A stretch of DNA of 64,000 nt from positions 124,001-188,000 of the forward strand of contig JBBQZO010000004.1 of the NCBI GenBank assembly GCA_038207625.1, in the 5' to 3' direction. Below are positions 42,941 to 50,440 of the stretch, in pieces. The DNA comes from JBBQZO01 sp038207625 (GTDB lineage: Bacteria; Pseudomonadota; Gammaproteobacteria; Burkholderiales; Burkholderiaceae_D). The notes under the pieces are model-generated. The model searched no databases and was not told the DNA's origin. It saw nothing but the letters and a program-made list of their open reading frames with translations. Numbering within the stretch: position 1 is the stretch's first letter; each line of letters opens with the position of its first letter. The position numbers and the translations under genes are program-made.

Positions 42941-42989
42941 GCGGTGTCGCTTTCATCGGAAACATCGGTTGGTCGCGCACCGCGGCGCG

Positions 42990-43574
42990 TCATCTAAGCA
43001 GGCCGGCCAGTTCGACGGCCGTCTTCACTTGCATCTTGTCGAGCACATGGGCGCGGTGCACTTCGACGGTGCGCATGCTGATGCCCAGCTGATCGGCCAC
43101 GACCTTGTTCATTTTACCTTCCAGTATCAGATCGAGCACCTCGCGCTCGCGCGGCGACAGCGTGGCCAGGCGCGCCTGCACCAGCGCCGCGCGGCCCGCT
43201 TCGCGCGAGCCGGCCAGCGCTTGCTCGACCCGGTCCATCAGCTGATTGTCGTTGAACGGTTTCTCGAAAAAGTCGAAGGCGCCGCGTTTCAAGGTGTCGA
43301 CCGCCATCGGCACGTCGCCGTGCCCGGTCAGGAAGATCACCGGCACGCGCGCCGTCAGTGCGCGCGCGCTGAGCTGGTCGAACACGGCCACGCCGTTCAG
43401 GTCCGGCATGCGCACGTCGAGCAGCAGGCAGTCGCCCAGCGGATCGAAGCGCGTGCCGATCTCGGCGAGAAAACTTTGTGCGCTGGTGTAGCTGCGCGCG
43501 TTGATGCCGCGCGAGCTGGCCAGCCAGGCCAGTGCATCGCGAATCACGTGTTCGTCGTCAACGATGTGCAACAT
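42990..43574 (-). CDS. dctR: FixJ/DctR-type response regulator
   Basis: A 194-residue response regulator: receiver domain with the acidic pair DDE near residue 6, phospho-acceptor Asp in LLLDVRMPD (about residue 53) and FFEKPF lysine, followed by a LuxR-type HTH (LSPREREVLDLILEGKMN, VADQLGISMRTVEVHRA). The HTH and its partner dctS 13 bp upstream match the DctS-DctR system that activates C4-dicarboxylate TRAP transport (dctPQM) in Rhodobacter-type bacteria. Confidence 0.82.
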   Translation of the reverse strand: MLHIVDDEHVIRDALAWLASSRGINARSYTSAQSFLAEIGTRFDPLGDCLLLDVRMPDLNGVAVFDQLSARALTARVPVIFLTGHGDVPMAVDTLKRGAFDFFEKPFNDNQLMDRVEQALAGSREAGRAALVQARLATLSPREREVLDLILEGKMNKVVADQLGISMRTVEVHRAHVLDKMQVKTAVELAGLLR

Positions 43575-43586
43575 GGACTCTCCCGT

Positions 43587-45602
43587 TCAAGTTGTGGGGC
43601 GCGCCGGCGCGGCGCTGCAGGCCGGCAAGGCGAAGCGGAACACGGTGCCGCCGCCCGGGTTGGGGCTGTGGCTCAGTGTACCGCCGTGGAACTCGATGGC
43701 GGTACGGCAGATGTTCAGGCCCATCCCCATGCCCTCGGCCTTGGTCGAGAAGAACGGCGAGTAAAGCCGAGCGGCCACGCTGGCATCGATGCCGTGGCCC
43801 TGGTCGATCACCGCCACCACCACCTGCGCCTGGGCCGCGTCGTAGCTGCCCCAGATGCGCAGGACGCGCCGTTCGGGCGCGATGTCCTGCATCGCCTCGA
43901 TGGCGTTGCGGGTCAGGTTCAGTAGCACCTGTTCGAGCAGCATGCGGTCGGCGCACATCAGCGGCAGCGTGGGTGCGATGTCTGTTTGCAGCGCGACGAA
44001 GTATTTGCGCGCCTGCAGTTCGATCAGCGCGCGGATGCCCTCGACGAGCGTGTCCACGCTCAAGCTCTGGCGCTCCGGTTCGCGTTTTTTGACGAATTCA
44101 TGCACGCTGCGGATGATCTGGCCGGCGCGCTGGGCTTGCAGGCTGGCCTGCTCGAGCGCCGGCGTGAGCAAGGCCAGATCGGGTGCGCCAGGCCCGCCCG
44201 CGCCAACCCGCGCGAGCATGTTCAGCGCCCCGGTGGTGTAGCTGGAAATGGCCGCCAGCGGCTGGTTCAGTTCGTGCGCCAGCATCGACGAGATCTCGCC
44301 CATGGTGGCCAGGCGCGCGCTGGCCTGCAGTTTTTCTTGCTGCTGGCGGCTCAGGTCCTCGGCGCGCTTGCGGTCGGAAATGTCGAGGATGGAGCCCATC
44401 CAGCCGGTCTGCACGCCGTCGCTGTCGACCAGCGGTGCCTCGAAAATGAGCACCGGCACGCGCGTCCCATCCGAACGCTGGAACACCGTTTCAAACTGCG
44501 GCGTGACGGTGCCGGCCAGCACGGCGGCAAAGCGGCGCTGGTAGTCGGCCATCGCCTCGGGCGCCCAGTAGGGCATGGGTGGCGTCTTGCCGACCAGTTC
44601 CTCGGGCGGCAGGCCGACGATCTGGCAAAAGCCCGGATTGACGTAGGTGACGCGCCCTTCCAGGTCACGCGCGCGCAAGCCTGTCACCAGCGAGTTTTCC
44701 ATCGCCGTGCGAAACGCCATCTGCTGACGCAGCGCGCCCTCGGCCGCCAGCCGGCGCGCGATGTGGCGCCACAGCGCGGCCAGGCTGCCCAGCAGACCCA
44801 GCGAGAGCAGGATCACCGAGCCCACCAGCAGGTTGGGCAGCAGGCGCGGCGCGCCCTTGATGCTGTCGGTGCCCAGCACCATGACCGCGCCGGGCAGTTC
44901 GATCGAGTGCTTGTGGGTGTACACGCCGCGTCCCGGTCCGCCGGCGGCGCGCTGGGCGATCGGCTTGTCGTCGCGGTCGAACAGCGAAATCTGGTTATCC
45001 TGGGCGAACCACCATGGCACCATTTCGACCAGCAGGCTGTCCATGTCGTAACGGGCCACCAGGCTGCCCAGGTAGCGCCCGTCGCGGTACAAAGGCAGAT
45101 AGCAGTCCATGCTGGCGGCGATGCCCGGTCCGCGCATCGCCGCCGGCTGGCTGTATTGCAGCGTGCGGGTCTTGCGCGCGCGCTCGGCGGCCACTTGCGC
45201 GGCGTCCGAGAACAGGGCCCACGTGGCCCCGGTAGCGACGTTGGCCTCCTGGGGCGGCGCGTCGACGGCCAGCCACAGCACGCGGCGCAGCTCGTGGCCG
45301 TTGCTGAGCAATTGCGCCAGGCGCGGCTGCAGGGCCGCGCCGGCCAGGCGCCCGGCGCTGATCTCGGCGCCCAAGGTGCGCAGGCTGTCCTCGTTGCGCG
45401 TGAGCTCGAAGCGGATCGTCTGCTCGACCCACAGCGTGTCGGCAATCAGCTGATCCTGGCGCTCGGTGCTTTCCATTTCGCGCGCCTGCCAAGGCAGCCA
45501 GAACAGCACCGCCAGGAACAACAGCACCAACACGACGGGCAGCCACCAGCGCCACGGATTGTATAGTGACGTCGTGCGCGGCAGCGAGAACGGATTTTTC
45601 AT
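43587..45602 (-). CDS. dctS: DctS-type sensor histidine kinase
   Basis: A 671-residue membrane kinase: two transmembrane segments (WWLPVVLVLLFLAVLFWLP near 20 and LLVGSVILLSLGLLGSLAAL near 270) enclosing a periplasmic sensor domain, one PAS (about 310-420), the phosphoacceptor MLAHELNQPLAAI and a GHKL ATPase with NLTRNAIEAM, DQGHGID and GMGMGLNICR. This layout and the divergent TRAP genes match DctS, the dicarboxylate sensor. ATG 45602 is supported by AGGTAAG upstream only weakly. Confidence 0.85.
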   Translation of the reverse strand: MKNPFSLPRTTSLYNPWRWWLPVVLVLLFLAVLFWLPWQAREMESTERQDQLIADTLWVEQTIRFELTRNEDSLRTLGAEISAGRLAGAALQPRLAQLLSNGHELRRVLWLAVDAPPQEANVATGATWALFSDAAQVAAERARKTRTLQYSQPAAMRGPGIAASMDCYLPLYRDGRYLGSLVARYDMDSLLVEMVPWWFAQDNQISLFDRDDKPIAQRAAGGPGRGVYTHKHSIELPGAVMVLGTDSIKGAPRLLPNLLVGSVILLSLGLLGSLAALWRHIARRLAAEGALRQQMAFRTAMENSLVTGLRARDLEGRVTYVNPGFCQIVGLPPEELVGKTPPMPYWAPEAMADYQRRFAAVLAGTVTPQFETVFQRSDGTRVPVLIFEAPLVDSDGVQTGWMGSILDISDRKRAEDLSRQQQEKLQASARLATMGEISSMLAHELNQPLAAISSYTTGALNMLARVGAGGPGAPDLALLTPALEQASLQAQRAGQIIRSVHEFVKKREPERQSLSVDTLVEGIRALIELQARKYFVALQTDIAPTLPLMCADRMLLEQVLLNLTRNAIEAMQDIAPERRVLRIWGSYDAAQAQVVVAVIDQGHGIDASVAARLYSPFFSTKAEGMGMGLNICRTAIEFHGGTLSHSPNPGGGTVFRFALPACSAAPARPTT

Positions 45603-45638
45603 CAAGCGCAGCTTACCTGTTTGGCGGGCCGGCGCACC

Positions 45639-45652
45639 TGTGGATTTCCACA
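45639..45652. promoter_or_regulatory. Candidate DctR site between dctS and dctP
   Basis: TGTGGATTTCCACA is a perfect 6-2-6 dyad in the 124-bp gap between the divergent dctS and dctP, about 75 bp before dctP. It is a good candidate for binding of the dimeric response regulator; the assignment is inference. Confidence 0.45.
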
Positions 45653-45726
45653 ATGGCGCGTCGGCGCGGTGCAACACAGAATCGAGTAACAATAATAATG
45701 GACTTTGTATTTTCTGAGGAGACAAC

Positions 45727-46713
45727 ATGAAATTGACTTCCCTGCTGTTCGCGTTGGCCGCGGCCGTGTGTGCGGGCGCCCAGGCGCAAGCGCCGATCGT
45801 CATCAAATTTAGTCACGTCGTCGCCGTCGATACGCCCAAGGGACAGGCCGCGTTGCGCTTCAAGGAGCTGGCCGAGAAAGCCACCAAGGGACGCGTCAAG
45901 GTCGAGCTCTACCCGAACAGCCAGCTGTACAAGGACAAGGAAGAACTCGAAGCGCTGCAACTGGGCGCAGTGCAGATGCTGGCGCCCTCGCTGGCCAAGT
46001 TCGGCCCGCTCGGCGTCAAGGAATTCGAGGTGTTCGATTTGCCGTTCATCTTCCCGTCCAAGACGGCGCTGTACAACGTCACCGAAGGCCCGATCGGCGC
46101 GGGCCTGCTGAAAAAGCTGGAACCGAAGGGCATCACCGGCCTGGCCTACTGGGACAATGGTTTTAAGATCATGTCGGCCAACCGGCCGCTACGTGCACCG
46201 GCCGACTTCAAGGGCCTGAAGATGCGCATCCAGTCGTCCAAGGTGCTCGACGCGCAGATGCGCACACTGGGTGCCAATCCGCAGGTGCTGGCCTTTTCCG
46301 AGGTGTACCAGGCGCTGCAGACGGGCGTGGTGGACGGCACCGAAAACCCGCCGTCGAATATGTACACCCAAAAAATGCATGAAGTGCAAAGCCATCTGAC
46401 GGTGTCGAACCATGGTTACCTGGGCTATGCGGTGATCGTCAACAAGAAATTCTGGGACGGCCTGCCGGCCGACATCCGCGCCAGCCTGACCGAGGCGATG
46501 AAGGGGGCCACCACGTTTGAAAAAGCCATCGCCCAACGCGACAACGACTTGGCCATGGACGCCATCAAGAAATCGGGCAAGACCCAGATCTACCCGCTCA
46601 GCGTCAAGGAACAGGCCGAATGGCGCCGCGTGCTGCTGCCGGTGCACAAGGAGATGGAGAGTCGGATCGGCAAGGATCTGATCTCGGCCATCTACAAGGA
46701 AGCGGCCAAGTAA
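45727..46713 (+). CDS. dctP: TRAP transporter substrate-binding protein DctP
   Basis: A 328-residue periplasmic binding protein with signal peptide (MKLTSLLFALAAAVCAGAQA). IVIKFSHVVAVDTPKGQAAL, LYPNSQLYKDKEELEALQLG and the ligand-arginine region GLKMRIQSSKVLDAQMR, then DGTENPPSNMY, are the DctP signature. It would bind C4-dicarboxylates such as succinate or malate. GAGGAGA precedes ATG. The gene looks intact although both permease genes downstream are broken. Confidence 0.93.
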   Translation: MKLTSLLFALAAAVCAGAQAQAPIVIKFSHVVAVDTPKGQAALRFKELAEKATKGRVKVELYPNSQLYKDKEELEALQLGAVQMLAPSLAKFGPLGVKEFEVFDLPFIFPSKTALYNVTEGPIGAGLLKKLEPKGITGLAYWDNGFKIMSANRPLRAPADFKGLKMRIQSSKVLDAQMRTLGANPQVLAFSEVYQALQTGVVDGTENPPSNMYTQKMHEVQSHLTVSNHGYLGYAVIVNKKFWDGLPADIRASLTEAMKGATTFEKAIAQRDNDLAMDAIKKSGKTQIYPLSVKEQAEWRRVLLPVHKEMESRIGKDLISAIYKEAAK

Positions 46714-46777
46714 GCCGGTCGGCTGCGCGGCGCGGCACCCGTCGATCGACCCCGTGTCGCTTTTTTGAAAGACTTCG

Positions 46778-47078
46778 ATCATCAAATATCTCGATCGACT
46801 GGAGAAGTGCCTGATCACCATCCCTGATGGCGTCGGCCAGCCTGACCATTTTCGTGGCGGTGCTGCACCGCTATCTGGCCGGCCTGCCGATCCCCGTGCT
46901 GCAGGACGCGCTGCTGAAAATTAATATCAGCGGGGCGCAGCAGCTGTGCATCGACATGTTCGTGTGGATGGCCAAGTTCGGCGCCGCGTATGGCGTGCGC
47001 ACCGGCATCGATGTGGGCGACCATGCGCATGTCGGGGGACTTGACGACGAACTGGCCACGGAATGGAGCATCGCATGA
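46778..47078 (+). pseudogene. dctQ: Broken TRAP small permease dctQ
   Basis: The start IKYLDRLEKCLIT can be read at 46781-46820 but the expected ATG at 46778-46780 is ATC and no other start lies in frame after an upstream TGA. An extra C in 46822-46824 then shifts the frame to MASASLTIFVAVLHRYLAGL from ATG 46827. At 47013-47018 (GTGGGC) the protein jumps from GVRTGIDVG to the C-terminal DHAHVGGLDDELATE: roughly 100 residues with the middle transmembrane helices are missing compared with the family. The last codons still overlap the dctM start (ATGA). Three independent lesions. Confidence 0.8.
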
Positions 47079-48105
47079 ACGCGCTGATCATCTCTGTGTT
47101 GCTGATGGTGCTGATGCTGACCGGCATGCCGATCTCGCTCTCGCTGGGCCTGACGGTGCTCACGTTCCTGTTGACGATGACCGAGGTGCCGATCGAATCG
47201 GTGGCCTTGAAAATCTTCACCGGCTTCGAAACATTCGAGACCATGGCCACTCCGGTCTTTATCCTGCGGGCAATTTCCCCACCCATGGGGGTGTTGCGCG
47301 CAGGATGATCAACTTCGCCAGTTCGATGGTGGGTCAGTTGTTCATGGCCGGCGTGATCCCCGGCCTGCTGCTGGCGCTTTTTCTTGGCCTGACGACCTGG
47401 TTCCTGGCCAAGAAACACGACTATCCGCGCATGAACAAGGCCAACTGGGTCGAGCGCTGGCGCGCGTTCAAGAACAGCGCCTGGGGCTTGCTGCTGATCG
47501 TGATGGGCGGCATCTACGCGGGCAGGTTCTCGCCCGCCGAGGCGGCCGCGATGGCTGCCGTGCATGCCTTCATCATCGCCGTGGTCGTCTACCAGGACTT
47601 GAAGCTCAAGCGGGTGGGCAAGGTGCTGCCGGACTCGGCGTCGATGTCGGCGATGCTGCTGTACATCATCACCAACGCCGTGCTGTTCTCGTTCCTGATG
47701 ACGAGCGAAAACCTTTCCCAGCCGATGGCCGAGTGGATCACCGGCCAGGGGCTGGGCACGGTTGGCTTCCTGCTGGTGGTCAATATACTGCTGTTGCCGG
47801 CCGGCAATCTGATGGAGCCGTCGTCGATCGTGCTGATCGTGGCGCCGATCCTGTTTCCGGTGGCCACTAAACTGGGCATCGATCCGGTCCAGTTCGGCAT
47901 TCTGATCGTCGTCACCATGGAAGTGGGAATGTGCCATGCGCCGGTGCGACTGAATCTGTACGTGGCGTCGGGTATCACCAAGATGGGCATATCGGAACTG
48001 ACCGTGGCGGTATTGCCATGGTTGATGACGATGCTAGCGTTCTTGCTGCTGATCACTTACGTACCACAAATTTCGCTTTGGCTACCACATTTGATCCACA
48101 AGTAA
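47075..48105 (+). pseudogene. dctM: Broken TRAP large permease dctM
   Basis: ATG 47075 begins MNALIISVLLMVLMLTGMPI, a normal DctM start. One G is missing at about 47266 (expected CTGGCGGGC, present CTGCGGGC), so the frame ends at TGA 47306; the following frame continues correctly from MINFASSMVG at 47305. At 47329-47334 (GTGGGT) the sequence jumps from SMVG to LFMAGVIPGLLLALFLG, skipping about 80 residues of the conserved core. The rest, to the stop at 48105, is normal DctM (MEPSSIVLIVAPILFPVATK, NLYVASGITKMG). A transporter built from this is not expected to work. Confidence 0.85.
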
Positions 48106-48169
48106 ACTAAATTCGAGATCGTATCAAAAAAGCCACAGCATCAGTTTGCCGATACGTTATGATTGCCGC

Positions 48170-48388
48170 ACTTCGGGGACGGCGTAATGGCATTTCCCCC
48201 AGGGAAAGAATTTGTTGTGGGGAGTGGAAAAAAACGGTATCGATACCGAAGATATTCGAGGAGACACGCGTTCCACAGAATGCTGTTGGAGTCAGGATTG
48301 CAAGCGGCCACAAGCACGCGGGCAAACCGTCCCAAACAGTCGGGAATGCGAAGAATTTCAAAGCGCACCGCGAGGTGCGCTTTTTTTT
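48170..48388 (+). ncRNA. Candidate small RNA with repeated GGA motifs
   Basis: The 326-bp gap between dctM and ogt (48106-48431) contains no convincing gene. A TATGAT -10-like element (48158-48163) is followed by ~190 nt with eight GGA trinucleotides, several as CAGGA, GAGGA or GGGGA, a TTTCCC-CCA-GGGAAA hairpin (about 48197-48211), a CGGTATC/GATACCG hairpin (about 48236-48250) and a strong terminator. GGGACGG near the start can pair with CCGTCCC near 48337. This resembles CsrA/RsmA-binding RNAs in style, but the -35 is poor and no family was matched. Confidence 0.35.
48361..48388 (+). terminator. Rho-independent terminator before ogt
   Basis: AAGCGCACC (48361-48369) pairs with GGTGCGCTT (48374-48382) around a GCGA tetraloop, with eight T at 48381-48388. 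Confidence 0.95.
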
Positions 48389-48431
48389 ATCCGCGCCCGC
48401 GAAAGCGCGCCGGCTCGGGTAAACTGGCCGG

Positions 48432-48953
48432 ATGAAGATACAACAAGGTAGTGACCTGTTTTCGGCCATCGTGGCCGCGCCGTTCGGCGCCATCGGCATT
48501 CGCAGCGAGGCCGGTGCGCTGACCGAACTGGTCTACCTGCCGCCGCACTTCCATGAAAAAGAGCCGCAGGACAGCGTGGCCGAACTGACCGCCCAGCAAG
48601 TAGCGCGTTATCTGGCGGATCCCGATTTCGTATTCAGCCTGCCCATGCCGGCTGTCGGCAGCGCGTTTCAGCAGCGCGTCTGGGGTGCCATTGCGTCGAT
48701 TCCCCGCGGCAGCGTGCGCACTTATGGCCAGGTCGCCAAGCACATCGGCTCGGCGCCGCGCGCGGTCGGCCAGGCCTGCGGCGCCAACTGGTTTCCGCTG
48801 GTGATACCCTGCCACCGCGTCACCGCCGCCGGCGGTCTGGGCGGGTTTTCCAATCACGACGACGAACACGGCTTCCACCTGGGCGTCAAACGCTGGTTGC
48901 TGGCACATGAAGGGGTCAGCGGTATCACATGGCAGCAGACAACCTTGCTCTGA
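48432..48953 (+). CDS. ogt: Methylated-DNA-protein-cysteine methyltransferase
   Basis: A 173-residue O6-alkylguanine repair protein. PCHRVTAAGGLGGF contains the alkyl-acceptor cysteine, preceded by GSAFQQRVWGAIASIPRGSV and the GQVAKHIGSAPRAVGQACGANWF helix-turn-helix region. It transfers methyl groups from O6-methylguanine to itself. The C-terminal 25 nt overlap xerD, so both share a transcript. Confidence 0.92.
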   Translation: MKIQQGSDLFSAIVAAPFGAIGIRSEAGALTELVYLPPHFHEKEPQDSVAELTAQQVARYLADPDFVFSLPMPAVGSAFQQRVWGAIASIPRGSVRTYGQVAKHIGSAPRAVGQACGANWFPLVIPCHRVTAAGGLGGFSNHDDEHGFHLGVKRWLLAHEGVSGITWQQTTLL

Positions 48954-49831
48954 TCGACGCGTTCTGCGACTTGCTGTGGCTTGAGCAGGGACTGGCGAAA
49001 AATTCGCTGGACGCGTACCGGCGCGACCTGCGTCTGTTTGCGCGCTGGCTGGCCGTCAAGCGTCCCGCGCTGGCCAATCTGCACGGCGTGGGCAAGGCCG
49101 ACATCGAAAGCTATTTCTCCGAGCGCCACGCGCAGACCAAACCGAGCACGGCCAACCGGCGCCTGTCGGTGCTCAAGCGCTTTTACCAGATGGCACTGCA
49201 GCGCCATGAGATCAGCAGCGACCCTTGCCTGAACCTGGCCTCGGCCAAGCAGCCGACCCGTTTCGTGCACACCTTGAGCGAAGCGCAGGTCGAGGCGCTG
49301 CTGGGGGCGCCCGACGTGAACACCCCGCTGGGCCTGCGCGAGCGCACCATGCTCGAGCTGATGTACGCGAGCGGCTTGCGGGTGTCCGAACTGGTGGCCT
49401 TGAAGTCGATCGAGCTGAGCTTGAACGACGGCGTGCTGCGCGTCACCGGCAAGGGCAGCAAGACGCGCCTGGTGCCGTTCGGCGCGCAGGCGCGTCTGTG
49501 GATCGAGCGCTACCTGGCCGGGGCGCGCGCCATCATCCTGGCCGGCCAGGTCGACGACGCGCTGTTCGTGACCGCGCGCGGGGGCGCGATGACGCGCCAG
49601 ATGTTCTGGATCCTGATCAAGAAGCACGCGCTGCGCGCCGGCATCACGGCGCCGATCTCGCCGCACACGCTGCGCCACGCCTTCGCCACCCACTTGCTCA
49701 ACCACGGCGCCGACCTGCGTGTGGTGCAGTTGTTGCTGGGCCACGCGGACATTTCCACCACCCAGATCTACACCCACGTGGCGCGCGAACGGCTCAAACT
49801 GCTGCATGCCGAACACCATCCGCGGGGCTAA
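48929..49831 (+). CDS. xerD: Tyrosine recombinase XerD
   Basis: A 300-residue Xer recombinase. The core-binding domain begins LIDAFCDLLWLEQGLAKNSL; the catalytic residues are seen in ASGLRVSELVALK (Arg), HTLRHAFATHLLNHGADLRV (His, Arg) and LGHADISTTQIYTH (His, Tyr). It resolves chromosome dimers with XerC at dif. The overlap with ogt fixes the start at ATG 48929. Confidence 0.95.
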   Translation: MAADNLALIDAFCDLLWLEQGLAKNSLDAYRRDLRLFARWLAVKRPALANLHGVGKADIESYFSERHAQTKPSTANRRLSVLKRFYQMALQRHEISSDPCLNLASAKQPTRFVHTLSEAQVEALLGAPDVNTPLGLRERTMLELMYASGLRVSELVALKSIELSLNDGVLRVTGKGSKTRLVPFGAQARLWIERYLAGARAIILAGQVDDALFVTARGGAMTRQMFWILIKKHALRAGITAPISPHTLRHAFATHLLNHGADLRVVQLLLGHADISTTQIYTHVARERLKLLHAEHHPRG

Positions 49832-49909
49832 TTCAAATGCCCAAGTCATAAGTGCGTCATAATGGCGCAGCAGGTCCTATTTCTATATCGCAAATCCGAG
49901 AGGTGTCAC

Positions 49910-50098
49910 ATGGCTAAAACTAATTTCCAGTATGAAAAGCGTCAAAGGGAATTAGAGAAGAAGAAGAAAACCGAGGAGAAGGCCAGGCGCAAGCAGGAGT
50001 CGAAATCCGGCCCTAACGGCGAAGCCGACGCGGCGCCCGACGACGACGCTGACGCCGCGCCAGAAGCCCCCGCGCCAGAAGCGAACAATCCGGCCTGA
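49910..50098 (+). CDS. Small lysine-rich conserved protein
   Basis: A 62-residue protein starting MAKTNFQYEKRQRELEKKKK, then a basic helical stretch and an acidic Asp/Ala/Glu tail (DAAPDDDADAAPEAP). This type is seen as a conserved hypothetical in Betaproteobacteria; the Lys-rich N-terminus suggests nucleic-acid or ribosome contact, but that is inference. GAGAGG precedes ATG 49910. Confidence 0.7.
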   Translation: MAKTNFQYEKRQRELEKKKKTEEKARRKQESKSGPNGEADAAPDDDADAAPEAPAPEANNPA

Positions 50099-50440
50099 TC
50101 AGGCCGCGTTTGGCGGGCGGTGTCCGACGGGCGCCGCCCGCAACTCCCCGGACGGCGCCGCGTCGGCCCGTTCGCGCAGCAGTGCGCAAAGCGATGGTGC
50201 GGCGCCAGCAAGTCGCTGGCATTGCCCGACCCGCTGTTTTGCCGTCTTCCCTTTCCCCCGTCCTGATGGGCGCTGTTGCACGGCGCGACCTATTTCGCAT
50301 CGATGCGGGCTTTGCTGCGCGTGGTCGCCGCGAAGCTTGCGCCAAGTCAATCAAAACAACACACAGGTGCCCAGAATGAACTGATCGGCTCGTCGCGCTT
50401 TCGCGCTCACGAGCTGCCAGCGAACTTGACGGGGTGATCG
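50099..50440. other. Non-coding gap with no recognised feature
   Basis: The 342 bp between the lysine-rich protein and the PAS-GGDEF-EAL gene hold no credible gene. GC-rich hairpins (GGGCGG with CCGCCC near 50115-50145) lie just after the first stop; the last ~100 bp are less GC-rich and probably hold the promoter of the next gene. Confidence 0.5.

Noticed and set aside
45603..45726. Sigma-54 promoter before dctP, as in some dct systems
   Set aside because: No GG-N10-GC with correct TTGC half could be found; DctS-DctR systems do not require it.
48170..48388. 6S RNA, tmRNA or RNase P RNA
   Set aside because: None of their conserved words (for example GAGGAAAGTCC of RNase P) is present and the overall length or fold does not match by eye.
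48107..48499. A 130-codon minus-strand frame over the dctM-ogt gap
   Set aside because: It crosses the terminator and the start of ogt, with no family resemblance.
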